Source: Rheinheimera hassiensis (lineage in GTDB: Bacteria > Pseudomonadota > Gammaproteobacteria > Enterobacterales > Alteromonadaceae). Taken from it: 64,000 nt of DNA. The position numbers and the translations under genes are program-made. Positions 24,726-34,359 of the stretch are shown here, piece by piece. Below the pieces are notes generated by a model. It saw nothing but the letters and a program-made list of their open reading frames with translations, had not been told where the DNA came from and made no database searches. How positions within the stretch are numbered: position 1 is the first letter of the stretch; each line of letters starts with the position of its first letter. The stretch spans positions 390,971 to 454,970 of the forward strand of contig NZ_JAKUJZ010000002.1 of assembly GCF_022436675.1 (NCBI RefSeq), given 5' to 3'.

Positions 24726-25489
24726 AGCAAAAAACCGATCGTAGCTTTGATGGCATAGCCGCCAAATTTAGCCGCAACATCTATAGCAGTACCAAAGGTA
24801 AGCTGCGCCAGTTGGTGCTGTTGCGTGATTTAGCAGAACTTGATGTATTGCACCAGCCTTGTCAAATCCTTGATGTTGGGGCGGGCCAGGGCCAGTTAGC
24901 GCTGGCATTAGCCGGGCAGGGGCATAGCGTGCATCTGACCGATATTTCTGCCGAGATGCTGCAACTGGCGCAGCAGCAAGCCATAGAACAGGGAATGGCG
25001 CAGTTAACATTTAGTCAGATAGGGCTGGCTGAGCTGGCGGCAACGCACAAGCAGCAGTATAAGCTGGTGTTGTGTCATGCCATGCTGGAGTGGCTGGCCC
25101 AGCCACAGTTGGCCATTGCCCAGCTCCGGCAGTTGGTAACACCGGGCGGGATATTATCGTTGATGTTTTACAACAAAGATGCCAAGCGCTTTGGCAATAT
25201 CTTGTTTGGTAATTTTGATTATGTTGCAGCAGATTTTCAGGTAAAGAAAAAGGTCAGTTTAAACCCGCAGCATCCGTTGGCGCCGCAGGACGTATTGCAT
25301 TGGTGTACACAGGCCGGTTTTAGCGTGCTGGGTAAAACCGGCGTGCGTTGTTTTCATGATTACCTGCTGGATCGCACTTTGCAGCAGAGCCAGTTTGAAC
25401 AACTGCTGACACTGGAGCTACAGTACAACCGCACTGAGCCCTATGCCTCGCTGGGACGCTATCAGCATTTATTGCTCAGGGCCGATTAG
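24722..25489 (+). CDS. cmoM: tRNA 5-carboxymethoxyuridine methyltransferase CmoM
   Basis: SAM-dependent methyltransferase that makes the methyl ester mcmo5U at the wobble position of tRNAs. 255 aa. The N-terminal signature DRSFDGIAAKFSRNIY and TKGKLRQ is diagnostic of CmoM (formerly SmtA/YcbQ-region protein); the SAM site is ILDVGAGQGQLALAL, and MLEWL plus LSLMFYNKDAKRFGN and VRCFHDYL follow the E. coli protein closely. Converges with tamB, overlapping it by 4 bases. Confidence 0.92.
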   Translation: MKQKTDRSFDGIAAKFSRNIYSSTKGKLRQLVLLRDLAELDVLHQPCQILDVGAGQGQLALALAGQGHSVHLTDISAEMLQLAQQQAIEQGMAQLTFSQIGLAELAATHKQQYKLVLCHAMLEWLAQPQLAIAQLRQLVTPGGILSLMFYNKDAKRFGNILFGNFDYVAADFQVKKKVSLNPQHPLAPQDVLHWCTQAGFSVLGKTGVRCFHDYLLDRTLQQSQFEQLLTLELQYNRTEPYASLGRYQHLLLRAD

Positions 25490-28400
25490 TCAAATTCAAA
25501 TTTGTACAGTAAATCAACGGCGTTATCCAGACTGGTGACGGCTTCCAGATACAAGCTGCGCATCAGCCGGTAGCGTAGGGTAAATTCACCGATGGCATTA
25601 AAAATGCCATAGCCGTATTTTATTTGCAGATCGCGTGACAAATAACCACTCACTGTTACCTGAGAGTTATCGCCTGCACCAGCAGTATCAAGAGTCAGGT
25701 CGCGCACGCCAAAGGCCTCGCCTAGTTCGCCCACTAAAGCACCGGTAGACGAGATAGACATACCAATCAGGCTGGTGGTCAGTGCTGAACTGGTACTGCC
25801 GGAGTCACTGCCGATGTCGCGGCCCATTAGCAAATAGGCCAGCGCATTAGCCTGAGGTTTTGCCGGCTCAGAGAATATCGTGATGGTGGGCTCATCTGCC
25901 GGGCCGGTAACCCGAATACCGGCAATGACAGCATCCTCCATGTTGTCAGGGTTGCGGATAGCCTCAACATTTAAAAAGGGCTGGTCTGATGGGCCATTAA
26001 AATTCATTTTGCCCTGACGGATCAGCAAATCCTGGCCATACGCACGAAAGGTGCCGTTTTGCAGGTTTACATCACCATTTACCGTAGGTTGCTGGTTAGG
26101 CTGCTGGCGTACGCGTAAATTACCGCTGAGGCGGGTTTCCAGACCAAAAGCCGATAAGTGCACTCTTTTGCCAAGTACGACATTAATATCGGTTTGCAGC
26201 GCAAAGGCGGCTTTTTCTTCTGTCGGTATTGGTTGTAGCTCTTCATCCAGCAACACCGTATCGTCCGATAACCCAACCGCAGTTTGCGGCAGGCTGTCAA
26301 TGCTGATCCGCGCAAAAGGAATTTGCACTGTACCTTTAACTGATGTCAGGCCGGGTTTGGCGCTCAGCGTTAAGTCTGGCGCTATTTGCAGCCGTGCCTG
26401 AGGAATTTGCAGGCTCAGCTCATCACCTTTCACTTTAAGTGCTGCTTGCCAGTTATCCAGTTGTGGCCATTGTGCATCGCCATTGAGGTTAATCTCGCCT
26501 TTGCTGGTACTCACCAGGCCATCGATTGTGGCTTGTTGCCCGGCAAACTTCAGTTCTATGTTGGCATCAGTGACATCCAGCGGCGCCTGTCTGCCAGAGA
26601 GTTTAAACCCGCTAAGTGCCAGGTTGCCGTTAATGGCCGGGTTGGTTAAGTCGCCATTAAAGCGCAGGTCGCTGTTAAGCATGCCGGCAAGCTCACTGCT
26701 TTGATCCAGCAGGGGTTGTAAAAAAGCCAGGCTGAATTGTTGCAGCAGCAGTCTGCCTTCTACATTACGCGAGGATGATTGTACGTCGGTGATGGTGGCT
26801 TCAGTTTGCAAGCTGGCGTTGTTATCAAGCTGCAATTGCAAAGTACTGGTTAAGGTATCTTTGGCCAGTGCGGCTTCCAGTTTCCAGTTTTGCCAGCCCA
26901 GTGTCAGTGGTTGTTCAATCTGATATTGCCAGTTGCCACTGCTGCCACTGAGTTTAACCTGTGCTTGTGGCTGTTTGCCTTGCTGCCAGTTGGCACTGAC
27001 TTGTGCATCGGCACTGCCTTGTAGTGCCATCTGTTCAGGTAAAAAGCCATCCAGTGCCGACAGGGCAAACTGCTGTAGCGCAAGGTCCAGCTCTATATGC
27101 TCCGCACTGAGTTTTAGTGGTTTAACAGCACATAAATTTGCCGGTTTCTGTTGCCAGCAGTGCGGCTGTACTGTTAAGCGCGCACTGGCAAAGCGGTAAT
27201 CCAGAGCTGTACTGTCAACCAGTTGCCAGGGCCCCAGCAGGCTGTCCAGTTGCGCAGATACCAGTTTGCCTTGCCAGTACTCGCCGGCTTTTAAGCTGCC
27301 GCTCATTTCAATGCTGGCGTTGTGCTGCGGGCCGGTCAGTTCCAGCGTTAGTTGATGGCGTAACTCTGTGCCGTTAAGTGTCAGGTTTAACTGGTCAACA
27401 CTTTGCTGCTGATATGTGCCGTTAATAGCCTGTAGTGACAGCGCCGTCGTCAGGTTATGCTCGCTGCTTAAACTAAGATCCGTATCCAGAGTTAACTGCT
27501 CCAGGCTGGCTTCCTGCCAGTGCAAGTCGCGGGCATTAAGCTTACCTGTAAGCTGCGGTGTTTCACGCCTACCGCTTAGTTGGAAATTTGCACTGATATC
27601 GCCGCTGGCACCGCTTATGGTTTGCTCCAGTGTTGGGATGGCAATATCCATTGCCAGTTGCCAGTCTTTATCCAGCGAGCCTGTCAATTGGATCTGGTTT
27701 TGCGCATGGCGCAGTGTCAGGCCGGGGGTATTTATCTGGTAGTCGCCTTGTCCGCTGCTGTCTGCAGCAGTGAGGCTGCCTTCAAGCAACAGTTTATAAT
27801 CACGTAAAGTGCCATTAAGCTTAAATTCGGGCAGTGCCAGTTGCCAACCACCTTGCTCAGTCAGGTTACCGTTAAACTGCATATTGCCATTTAGCTCACC
27901 GCTATAATCCGGCCAGAACTGGCCCGGTTGGATCTGCGTTAATTGTAAGTTGCCCAGCCAGGTTAATTGCTGCTGCCAGCTAAGCTCTGCCGCAGCGCGA
28001 AGCTCACCGCCAAGGGTGTTAACAGTCAGGCTTTCCAGCGTCGCGCCAGTTAAGGTGCTGTGGCCGTTTAATTGCACTGTAGTTTGTGGTAGCTGCTTAC
28101 CGTTTAATGCTAACTGGCCGGAAAACAGCAGTTGCTTCAGGCTGCCGTTTGCCATCATTTCCAGTTGGCTTAACTGTATATCTGCTTTCCCCGACAGCGG
28201 CCATTGTAACTGTTCGGCATTTAAGCTGGCGCGCAGCGGCAGTGTATTATCCAGCAGGTTAAACCATAAAGATAAGTCAGCTTCAAGCAACTCAGTGGCA
28301 TAGGCTTGCAGCTGCAAATCGGCCAGCGTGCCATCCAGTGTTACGCGCAGCTGTTGTCCTGCCAGTTGTGTATCTTGCATCCGCAATCTGATATCGGCTT

Positions 28401-29238
28401 TGAGCGGATAATTACCGCTGGGCTGAATACTGGCAGACGCATTAAGGGTGGCCAGCGGGTGGTTTATATCCAGTTGGGTCAGGTTTATTTGCTCAGGTGA
28501 TACTTGCAGGCTGAACGCCAGCTCACTAATGGTTTGCGGCTCTGGCTGTTGCAACGTGAAATCCGTCAGGCGAAAACGGTCGACAAACAAACTCAGTGGC
28601 AGCGTAATGTCATTTAGCTCAGGCGCCCGATAAACAAAAGGTTCACTTGTTGCTGTATCGGCAGTTTGTGGCAGTGACAGTGTGACCTTATGCCAGTGTG
28701 GCTGGTTAAGTTGTACTTTATTGCCCCACAGTTGTGCGCCGGTGCTAAATTGTTGCCAGTTCAATCTTGTATCACCTACTGCCACGCTGGCGTTGTTCAG
28801 TTGTAACTGTGTAACCTCAATAGCAAACGGCAGCCAAAAACCGCTTGTAGGGGCAGGATCTTCTGCTGGAGCAGGCGTATCGGTAGCAGTAATCTCAAGC
28901 TGCATGCCTTGCAACGCCAGTTGTTCGACACAGAGCGTTAAGCGCAAAAAGCAGCCATTGTTAATTTTCAGCGTGCTTTGTTCAAGAGTCATTGTGGTGG
29001 TGTCATCTTGCCAGCGCAGGCCATGCAAAGTGTTGGCGCCCAGTACGCTGCCTTCGCTACGCTCTACACTGAAGCCACTAACAAAATGCTGCGCCAGCCA
29101 GAGGTTAAAACTTAAACCGGCAGAGGTGTAAAGCAAAGTAAAAAGTAACATGGTTAATACAGCACACGGGATTAACAGTGTCCAGTTCAGCCATTTTAAG
29201 CCACGTTTTGCCCAACGCTTCGTTGTTTGTCGGCTCAT
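25486..29238 (-). CDS. tamB: Translocation and assembly module subunit TamB
   Basis: 1,250-residue inner-membrane-anchored protein spanning the periplasm. One N-terminal membrane helix (about residues 15-37, LLIPCAVLTMLLFTLLY), then a long run of amphipathic beta strands that form the lipid-conducting groove, and a C-terminal DUF490 domain with FRAYGQDLLIRQGKMNFNGP, VAGIRVTGPADEPTITIFSEP and LLMGRDIGSDSGS. With TamA it helps insert outer-membrane proteins and move phospholipids. The start overlaps the tamA stop by 4 bases. Confidence 0.96.
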   Translation of the reverse strand: MSRQTTKRWAKRGLKWLNWTLLIPCAVLTMLLFTLLYTSAGLSFNLWLAQHFVSGFSVERSEGSVLGANTLHGLRWQDDTTTMTLEQSTLKINNGCFLRLTLCVEQLALQGMQLEITATDTPAPAEDPAPTSGFWLPFAIEVTQLQLNNASVAVGDTRLNWQQFSTGAQLWGNKVQLNQPHWHKVTLSLPQTADTATSEPFVYRAPELNDITLPLSLFVDRFRLTDFTLQQPEPQTISELAFSLQVSPEQINLTQLDINHPLATLNASASIQPSGNYPLKADIRLRMQDTQLAGQQLRVTLDGTLADLQLQAYATELLEADLSLWFNLLDNTLPLRASLNAEQLQWPLSGKADIQLSQLEMMANGSLKQLLFSGQLALNGKQLPQTTVQLNGHSTLTGATLESLTVNTLGGELRAAAELSWQQQLTWLGNLQLTQIQPGQFWPDYSGELNGNMQFNGNLTEQGGWQLALPEFKLNGTLRDYKLLLEGSLTAADSSGQGDYQINTPGLTLRHAQNQIQLTGSLDKDWQLAMDIAIPTLEQTISGASGDISANFQLSGRRETPQLTGKLNARDLHWQEASLEQLTLDTDLSLSSEHNLTTALSLQAINGTYQQQSVDQLNLTLNGTELRHQLTLELTGPQHNASIEMSGSLKAGEYWQGKLVSAQLDSLLGPWQLVDSTALDYRFASARLTVQPHCWQQKPANLCAVKPLKLSAEHIELDLALQQFALSALDGFLPEQMALQGSADAQVSANWQQGKQPQAQVKLSGSSGNWQYQIEQPLTLGWQNWKLEAALAKDTLTSTLQLQLDNNASLQTEATITDVQSSSRNVEGRLLLQQFSLAFLQPLLDQSSELAGMLNSDLRFNGDLTNPAINGNLALSGFKLSGRQAPLDVTDANIELKFAGQQATIDGLVSTSKGEINLNGDAQWPQLDNWQAALKVKGDELSLQIPQARLQIAPDLTLSAKPGLTSVKGTVQIPFARISIDSLPQTAVGLSDDTVLLDEELQPIPTEEKAAFALQTDINVVLGKRVHLSAFGLETRLSGNLRVRQQPNQQPTVNGDVNLQNGTFRAYGQDLLIRQGKMNFNGPSDQPFLNVEAIRNPDNMEDAVIAGIRVTGPADEPTITIFSEPAKPQANALAYLLMGRDIGSDSGSTSSALTTSLIGMSISSTGALVGELGEAFGVRDLTLDTAGAGDNSQVTVSGYLSRDLQIKYGYGIFNAIGEFTLRYRLMRSLYLEAVTSLDNAVDLLYKFEFD

Positions 29239-30959
29239 AATTCAGGCCCTAAAGCAAAATGCAGCTGGAAACCCTTGCCCGGGTCGTCCAGGCCCCAGGC
29301 AAAATCAATACGAATAGGCCCCACCGGCGATGCCCAGCGCACTCCCATACCCACGCCCTGCACCCAATCGGGGCTATCATCCCAGGCGCTGCCATAATCA
29401 CTGAATGCTGCCAGCCACCAGTTGCCTTTAACGCGGTACTGGTATTCCAGTGTGCTGGTTACCATGTAGCGGCCACCGGTCAGCTCATCGTCGTTGTTGC
29501 GCGGTGATACGGTTTCATAACCATAACCACGGATACTATTATCACCGCCAGCAAAAAAACGCAGTGATGGTGGCAGTTGCGACAAGCTTTCCATCAGAAT
29601 GGCACCAGCATCAACGCGGGTAACAAAACGGTGGTTATTGCCGGCGCTGCCTATCCAGCCGGCACGGCCACGCAAACGAACAAAACTGGCATCCGAGCCC
29701 CAGGCTTCGTCTGATACTTCAACACCCAATAATAAGCGGTTGGCCGAGGAGGGCATCGAACCTTCCGACTGTTTGGTGCGGCTGTAGCTTAAACCCGGCA
29801 TAATCAGGCTGATAGCGTCATTTTGATCAGCCTGAACAAAGTCTTCATATAACCAGCGTACCGAGGCGACGCGGTACCAATCACTGTCCAGCAACCAGTG
29901 GCGCTCCAGCACCAGGTTTGATTCACGGCTTTTGGTATCCTGATTATCACGGTTACGAAAACCAAGTTGTACCTGATAAAAATCCTCGGCAACACTGGCC
30001 AGCGGCAATTTATATGCGGCTTCTACACTTTGTTCTATTTCAGATAACGCCAGCTTGCTGCTCAGGCTGTGGCCAGCGCGGTTAAGCCAGGGCTTATTCC
30101 AGTTTAATTTCAGCCGGGTTTTTACGTCCGTGGAATAACCAATACCGGTCTCTATAATATTGCGCCGTTCAGGTTCCAGCGCCACGTTAATTGGTAGGGT
30201 GAAATCCTGCATCTGCGAGGTATCGCCTTCCACCAGTATGGAAGAAAACCAACCGGTAGCTGCCAATGCCTGGTTAAACTCACCCAGCTCAGTGGCCAGA
30301 TAGTAGTCGTTTTCGGCAAAGGGCACTAAAGATTGCAACCTCGGTTCGTCTATCTGATTACCACTAAAGCTAACTTCACCAAATTTGTAGCGCTTACCAG
30401 CATTAAAATGCAGATGCACAAAGGCTTGCTTTAACTCTGGTGCAACCTCAAGCCGCGCCAGTTCAAAATCGGCATCAAAGTAGCCTTTACGCATCGCCAG
30501 GCTTTTTAACGCGTTTTTAAAACCATCATAAGCACCATGGTGCAATATCTGGCCTTGCTTGGGGCCCTGCGCAGTCAGCAGGGCTTTAAAGTCTGCATCT
30601 GTTTTGGCGTCGCCAGACAATTGAATATCACTTTTCGCAATACGCACCGGTTCACCGGTTTTAACATTCACTTGCAACAACCTGGGTTTGTCGGCGTTAT
30701 GAGTAACGGTAACCTGACTGTCGTAATAACCCAGCGCTTGCAAAGCGGTATGCACTTCCTGCTCTACGGTAGCCTGAAAACGCACGCCGGGCATATTGTC
30801 TGCGTCACTGTATTTTTGCAGGTAAATGGCCACATTGTCATGTAAAGAGCCGCTAATGCCGTTGATTTTAAATTGATATGATGACTCCGCGTAAGCGGTT
30901 GAATTAATGCCTAGCGTGGCTGCCAGCACTGCGGTGATCAGTAAGCCTGGGTTTTGCAT
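29235..30959 (-). CDS. tamA: Translocation and assembly module subunit TamA (Omp85 family)
   Basis: 574 aa from the ATG at 30959, matching E. coli TamA (577). The signal peptide (MQNPGLLITAVLAATLGIN, cut after TAYA) begins at this ATG and AAGG lies just upstream; the reading frame stays open to 31106 but that would bury the signal peptide. Three POTRA domains (residues ~25-265) precede a 16-strand barrel. Omp85 marks: RFFAGGDNSIRGYGYE (the RGY/F loop motif) and GRYMVTSTLEYQ near the end, C-terminal GKGFQLHFALGPEL. First gene of tamA-tamB; divergent from the FabH-like gene. Confidence 0.95.
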   Translation of the reverse strand: MQNPGLLITAVLAATLGINSTAYAESSYQFKINGISGSLHDNVAIYLQKYSDADNMPGVRFQATVEQEVHTALQALGYYDSQVTVTHNADKPRLLQVNVKTGEPVRIAKSDIQLSGDAKTDADFKALLTAQGPKQGQILHHGAYDGFKNALKSLAMRKGYFDADFELARLEVAPELKQAFVHLHFNAGKRYKFGEVSFSGNQIDEPRLQSLVPFAENDYYLATELGEFNQALAATGWFSSILVEGDTSQMQDFTLPINVALEPERRNIIETGIGYSTDVKTRLKLNWNKPWLNRAGHSLSSKLALSEIEQSVEAAYKLPLASVAEDFYQVQLGFRNRDNQDTKSRESNLVLERHWLLDSDWYRVASVRWLYEDFVQADQNDAISLIMPGLSYSRTKQSEGSMPSSANRLLLGVEVSDEAWGSDASFVRLRGRAGWIGSAGNNHRFVTRVDAGAILMESLSQLPPSLRFFAGGDNSIRGYGYETVSPRNNDDELTGGRYMVTSTLEYQYRVKGNWWLAAFSDYGSAWDDSPDWVQGVGMGVRWASPVGPIRIDFAWGLDDPGKGFQLHFALGPEL

Positions 30960-31182
30960 CCGCCTTGAGAAATCCCGTATTAAAATAAGTAAAATAATGA
31001 AAGATATGTGAATACTGGCGCTATTATGGCTTACAGTCATTGTCAATGTACACCGCGCTGCATAAATCGCGACTGAATAAGCCGGTAATATAACGCCAGG
31101 GTACAACTGAGAGCCTAACTTCAGTTATACTGACTGCACTTTTAAAACGGTAGTAAAACCGTTATCAGACAAGGTTAGTATT

Positions 31183-32298
31183 ATGAAAAGTGTTGTGATC
31201 AGTGGCTCTGGCTTGTTTACGCCAGAGCAGGTTATTACTAACGAAGAACTCGTCGCCAGTTATAACCAGTATGTTGACCAGTTTAATGCGCAGCAGTCTG
31301 TTGCTATTGCCAACGGCGACGTTACCGCGCTGGAGCATTCCAGTTGTGAGTTTATTGAAAAAGCCTCTGGTATTAAAGCGCGCCATGTGTTGTACAAAGA
31401 CGGTATTTTAGACCCTGCCATTATGCAGCCGGTGCTGCCAAGGCGTGGCGAAGAACAATTGCCGGAAATGGTAGAAATGGCCGTTGTTGCCGCCCGTGAA
31501 GCGATGGCGCAAGCGAACAAAACCGCCGCCGATATTGACCTGATTATTTGCGCCGCATCGAATATGCAACGCTCTTACCCGGCGTTGTCGATTGAGTTGC
31601 AACAACAACTGGGTGCCGCGGGTTATGCTTTTGATATGAATGTGGCGTGCTCTTCCGCGACTTTTGCTATCAGTAATGCGGTAAATGCTATTCGCGGCGG
31701 CACGGCCAAAGTGGTGCTGGTGGTTAACCCGGAGTTTGCTTCGCCACAGGTAAATTATCGTAGCCGCGACAGCCATTTTATTTTTGGTGACGTTTGCACC
31801 GCCACTATTATTGAAGCTGAAGACAGTTGCACTAGCAACAATGCCTGGCGCATTAATGGTATGAGGCTTAAAACCGAGTTTTCTAATAATATCCGTTGCG
31901 ATGTCGGTTATACCGAGCATTGTCTGGAGCCGGATCCGCTGGCGCCGTTTTTTAAACAGCAAGGCCGCAAAGTATTTAAGGAGCTGCTACCGATAGTGGC
32001 TGATGTAATACTGGCTGAAATGGCCGAACAACAGATAGCGCCAGAACAGTTAAAGCGTTTGTGGCTGCATCAGGCCAATATTAATATGAATATCTTTGCT
32101 GCAAAGAAAATTCTTGGCCGCGATCCGTTGCCGGAGGAAGCGCCGCTGGTGCTGGATACTTACGCCAACACAGCGTCAGCTGGTTCAGTTATTGCGTTTC
32201 ATAAATACAAGCAGGGCTTGCAGCAAGGAGACCATGCTATTTTATGCTCGTTTGGTGCAGGTTATTCAGTAGGCTGTTTAGTATTACAAAAGTGCTGA
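31183..32298 (+). CDS. Beta-ketoacyl-ACP synthase III-like thiolase-fold enzyme
   Basis: 371 aa, longer than housekeeping FabH (~317). The Cys-His-Asn triad of KAS III is intact: Cys in DMNVACSSATF, His in LWLHQANINMN, Asn in DTYANTASAGS. The C-terminus CSFGAGYSVGCLVLQ is the usual glycine loop. An insert near residues 35-110 (NQYVDQFNAQQS...VLPRRGEEQ) distinguishes it from FabH and resembles the larger KAS III paralogues of marine gammaproteobacteria. No acyl carrier protein or other lipid gene is adjacent, so it may start fatty-acid synthesis as an alternative to FabH or serve another condensation; specificity unknown. Confidence 0.85.
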   Translation: MKSVVISGSGLFTPEQVITNEELVASYNQYVDQFNAQQSVAIANGDVTALEHSSCEFIEKASGIKARHVLYKDGILDPAIMQPVLPRRGEEQLPEMVEMAVVAAREAMAQANKTAADIDLIICAASNMQRSYPALSIELQQQLGAAGYAFDMNVACSSATFAISNAVNAIRGGTAKVVLVVNPEFASPQVNYRSRDSHFIFGDVCTATIIEAEDSCTSNNAWRINGMRLKTEFSNNIRCDVGYTEHCLEPDPLAPFFKQQGRKVFKELLPIVADVILAEMAEQQIAPEQLKRLWLHQANINMNIFAAKKILGRDPLPEEAPLVLDTYANTASAGSVIAFHKYKQGLQQGDHAILCSFGAGYSVGCLVLQKC

Positions 32299-32329
32299 GC
32301 ATTAAAAAGCGCTGAGGGCAAAAATGACA

Positions 32330-32348
32330 CAGGCCGCACGGCGGCCTG
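32330..32348 (-). terminator. Terminator-like hairpin downstream of the CBM48 gene
   Basis: Stem CAGGCCGC/GCGGCCTG with a 3-base loop; read on the minus strand it is followed by TGTCATTTTT. It sits between convergent genes. Confidence 0.6.
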
Positions 32349-32367
32349 ACGTCATCTAAGCAATAAA

Positions 32368-32676
32368 TTACAGCCTTACCACCGAGTTATTGTCATAAGA
32401 CACCGGCGAAGGCTGATAGCAGTCTGCGGCTTCATCATTTAGCCAGGTACCGCCATTAATCAGGTAGCGGAACTGATATTCCTTATTTTTCTCCAGATTG
32501 ACTGTTGCAGTAAAATCACCGCTTTTACTTTTTTTCATCGGCAGCGCTACCGGATCCCAGTCATTAAATTCTCCCAGCAGTGCCACTTGTTCAGCCGAAA
32601 TGCCGCGGTGGGCTGGTAACGTAAAAGTAACTTTGCATAGTGGTTTGGTTTTCAAATATTGCTTACTGATGCTCAT
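32368..32676 (-). CDS. Small CBM48/AMPK-type glycogen-binding domain protein
   Basis: 102 aa, essentially one E-set carbohydrate-binding domain: VTFTLPA, VALLGEFNDWDPVALPMKK, GDFTATVNLEKNKEYQFRYL and GTWLNDEAAD match the N-terminal isoamylase/AMPK-beta glycogen-binding fold, with the Trp and Lys residues that contact glucan. No catalytic domain is attached and no glycogen gene is near. GAGGG is six bases upstream of the ATG. It may be a soluble glycogen or starch binder or regulator; this is inference. Confidence 0.85.
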   Translation of the reverse strand: MSISKQYLKTKPLCKVTFTLPAHRGISAEQVALLGEFNDWDPVALPMKKSKSGDFTATVNLEKNKEYQFRYLINGGTWLNDEAADCYQPSPVSYDNNSVVRL

Positions 32677-33135
32677 AGATTGCCCTCAAATTGTGACGGA
32701 TTATGCTTAATAAAACTGTTTTAGCCGGCCATTATTATTCAGTGTTGCCAGCCTTATGGTTAATTAATGATCAGAACAGCTATAGCGCCAACATAGAAAA
32801 TTTTTCGTTGTACGGCAAATAACTATTTTGCAGGTGGTTATAACTATTTTTTTACTTCTGCCCGTACAGCAGTAAAGCACCGCAGTTGTAACAAGATATT
32901 ACACTGCAGCAGGTGTGATTTGCCTGAGCTGGCAGCATCGATATGGCTAAAATTGGTCGCCATGCCACAATGCATAAGGCTTTGGTATGAGAACTAATGT
33001 AGCCAGGTTACAGAATAATTTATCTGCTGCAGCCTGATATTGCGGCTACTGATACAAAGCGTAACATTCGTAAGGTTACTTTATTGTGCTGGCGTTTTAG
33101 TATGGCGTTAGTAAAACAGCATCGTGGGAAACAAC
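32677..33135. other. Intergenic region, 459 bp, no gene seen
   Basis: AT-rich spacer between the CBM48 gene and the RND operon. I see no convincing reading frame, RNA gene or repeat. It must hold the promoters for both divergent units; no clear -35/-10 pair could be chosen. Confidence 0.5.
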
Positions 33136-34356
33136 ATGGCAGCAAAAATTATAAAAATCATTGTTCCGGTGGCCGTTATCGTACTGGCTGTCGTTGCGGC
33201 AATAGGTCTGGCAAGTATGCGAAAACCGCCTGAGAAAAAAGAAGAGCAACGCCCGGGCATTTTAGTTAATGCGCAGCAAATAGCCTCGCAAGACCTGATT
33301 TACCGTATTCAGTCGCAAGGTACAGTGCGGCCGAAACTGGAAACCAATTTAAGTTCTGAAGTAAATGGCCGTATTGTTGAAGTGGCTGAAAACTTTGTTG
33401 AAGGTGGCTTTTTTAATCAGGGCGATTTACTGGTGCGGGTTGAACAAGCCGACTATCTGACCAACGTTAAAGCGGCAGAGGCCAGTTTAGCCAATGCTCA
33501 GTCGGCACTGGAAGAAGAAAAAGCCCGCGGCCGGGTAGCCGAAGAAGAATGGCGCTCTTTTACCGCCGGTAAAGCCCCTGAGCTGGGTTTGCGCCGGCCG
33601 CAACTGGCAGGAGCGCTGGCAACAGTGCGTTCGGCAGAAGCAGAACTTGAACGCGCTAACCGCGATCTGGCCCGTACCGAAATCCGTGCGCCATACTCTG
33701 GTATGGTTAAAAGCCGTGATGCCAACCTGGGGCAGTTTATCAGCCGTGGTACCAGTGTTGGTATGATTTACGGCACTGACATCGCTGAAATCAGGTTACC
33801 ACTGACCGACAACGATTTAGCCTTTTTAGAAATTCCTGATTTTACGCAAAACAGCAATGAGCCTGAAGTTGTGCTGACCGCTGCCGTGGCCGGCCAAATT
33901 ATGCAATGGCCAGCCCGGTTGGTACGCACTGAAGGTGTGCTGGATGAGCGCAGCCGGGTAATTTACGCCGTTGCTGAAGTTATCGACCCTTATCAGCGGG
34001 TTAGCCGCAAGCAGGCTCCGTTGCGGTTTGGTCGCTTTGTGCAGGCGCAAATTTTAGGTGACGCCACTGAGCAAGTGGTGGTTATTCCACGGCATTTGTT
34101 ATTGGCGCAACAACAGGTACTGGTGGTAGATAAAGACAGCCAGCTACAATTTAGAACAGTGATTGTTGAGCGTTCTGATGAAAATTCAGCTTATATCCGC
34201 TCTGGTTTTACCGACGGTGACCGCCTGGCTACGTCGGCTATTGCTAACCCGCTGGCGGGTACTGTAGTGCGGGTTGCATCTGATGTAGAAGAGCAGGTGG
34301 CAGAAAGCACTGCCAAGCCAGAAGTTGCCGCTGTAGCCAGCCAGGGCAAGGAGTAA
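33136..34356 (+). CDS. RND efflux periplasmic adaptor (membrane fusion protein)
   Basis: About 406 aa. N-terminal membrane anchor (residues ~5-27, IIKIIVPVAVIVLAVVAAIG), then the split lipoyl/hairpin architecture: SQGTVRPKLETNLSSEVNGRIVEVAENFVEGGFFNQGDLLVRVE, an alpha-hairpin ANAQSALEEEKARGRVAEEEW split at the given point, AELERANRDLARTEIRAPYSGMVKSR, and beta-barrel and membrane-proximal parts. The ATG at 33136 is preceded by GGGAA; a GTG at 33124 is the alternative. The permease gene starts 3 bases after the stop. Substrate unknown; no TolC-type gene is adjacent. Confidence 0.9.
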   Translation: MAAKIIKIIVPVAVIVLAVVAAIGLASMRKPPEKKEEQRPGILVNAQQIASQDLIYRIQSQGTVRPKLETNLSSEVNGRIVEVAENFVEGGFFNQGDLLVRVEQADYLTNVKAAEASLANAQSALEEEKARGRVAEEEWRSFTAGKAPELGLRRPQLAGALATVRSAEAELERANRDLARTEIRAPYSGMVKSRDANLGQFISRGTSVGMIYGTDIAEIRLPLTDNDLAFLEIPDFTQNSNEPEVVLTAAVAGQIMQWPARLVRTEGVLDERSRVIYAVAEVIDPYQRVSRKQAPLRFGRFVQAQILGDATEQVVVIPRHLLLAQQQVLVVDKDSQLQFRTVIVERSDENSAYIRSGFTDGDRLATSAIANPLAGTVVRVASDVEEQVAESTAKPEVAAVASQGKE

Positions 34357-34359
34357 AGT

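Noticed and set aside
25486..29238. Many short repeats such as CCAGTTG and GCCAGTTGC across tamB, CRISPR-like at first sight
   Set aside because: Spacing is irregular and they follow the codons of Gln/Leu-rich beta strands; no constant repeat-spacer unit.
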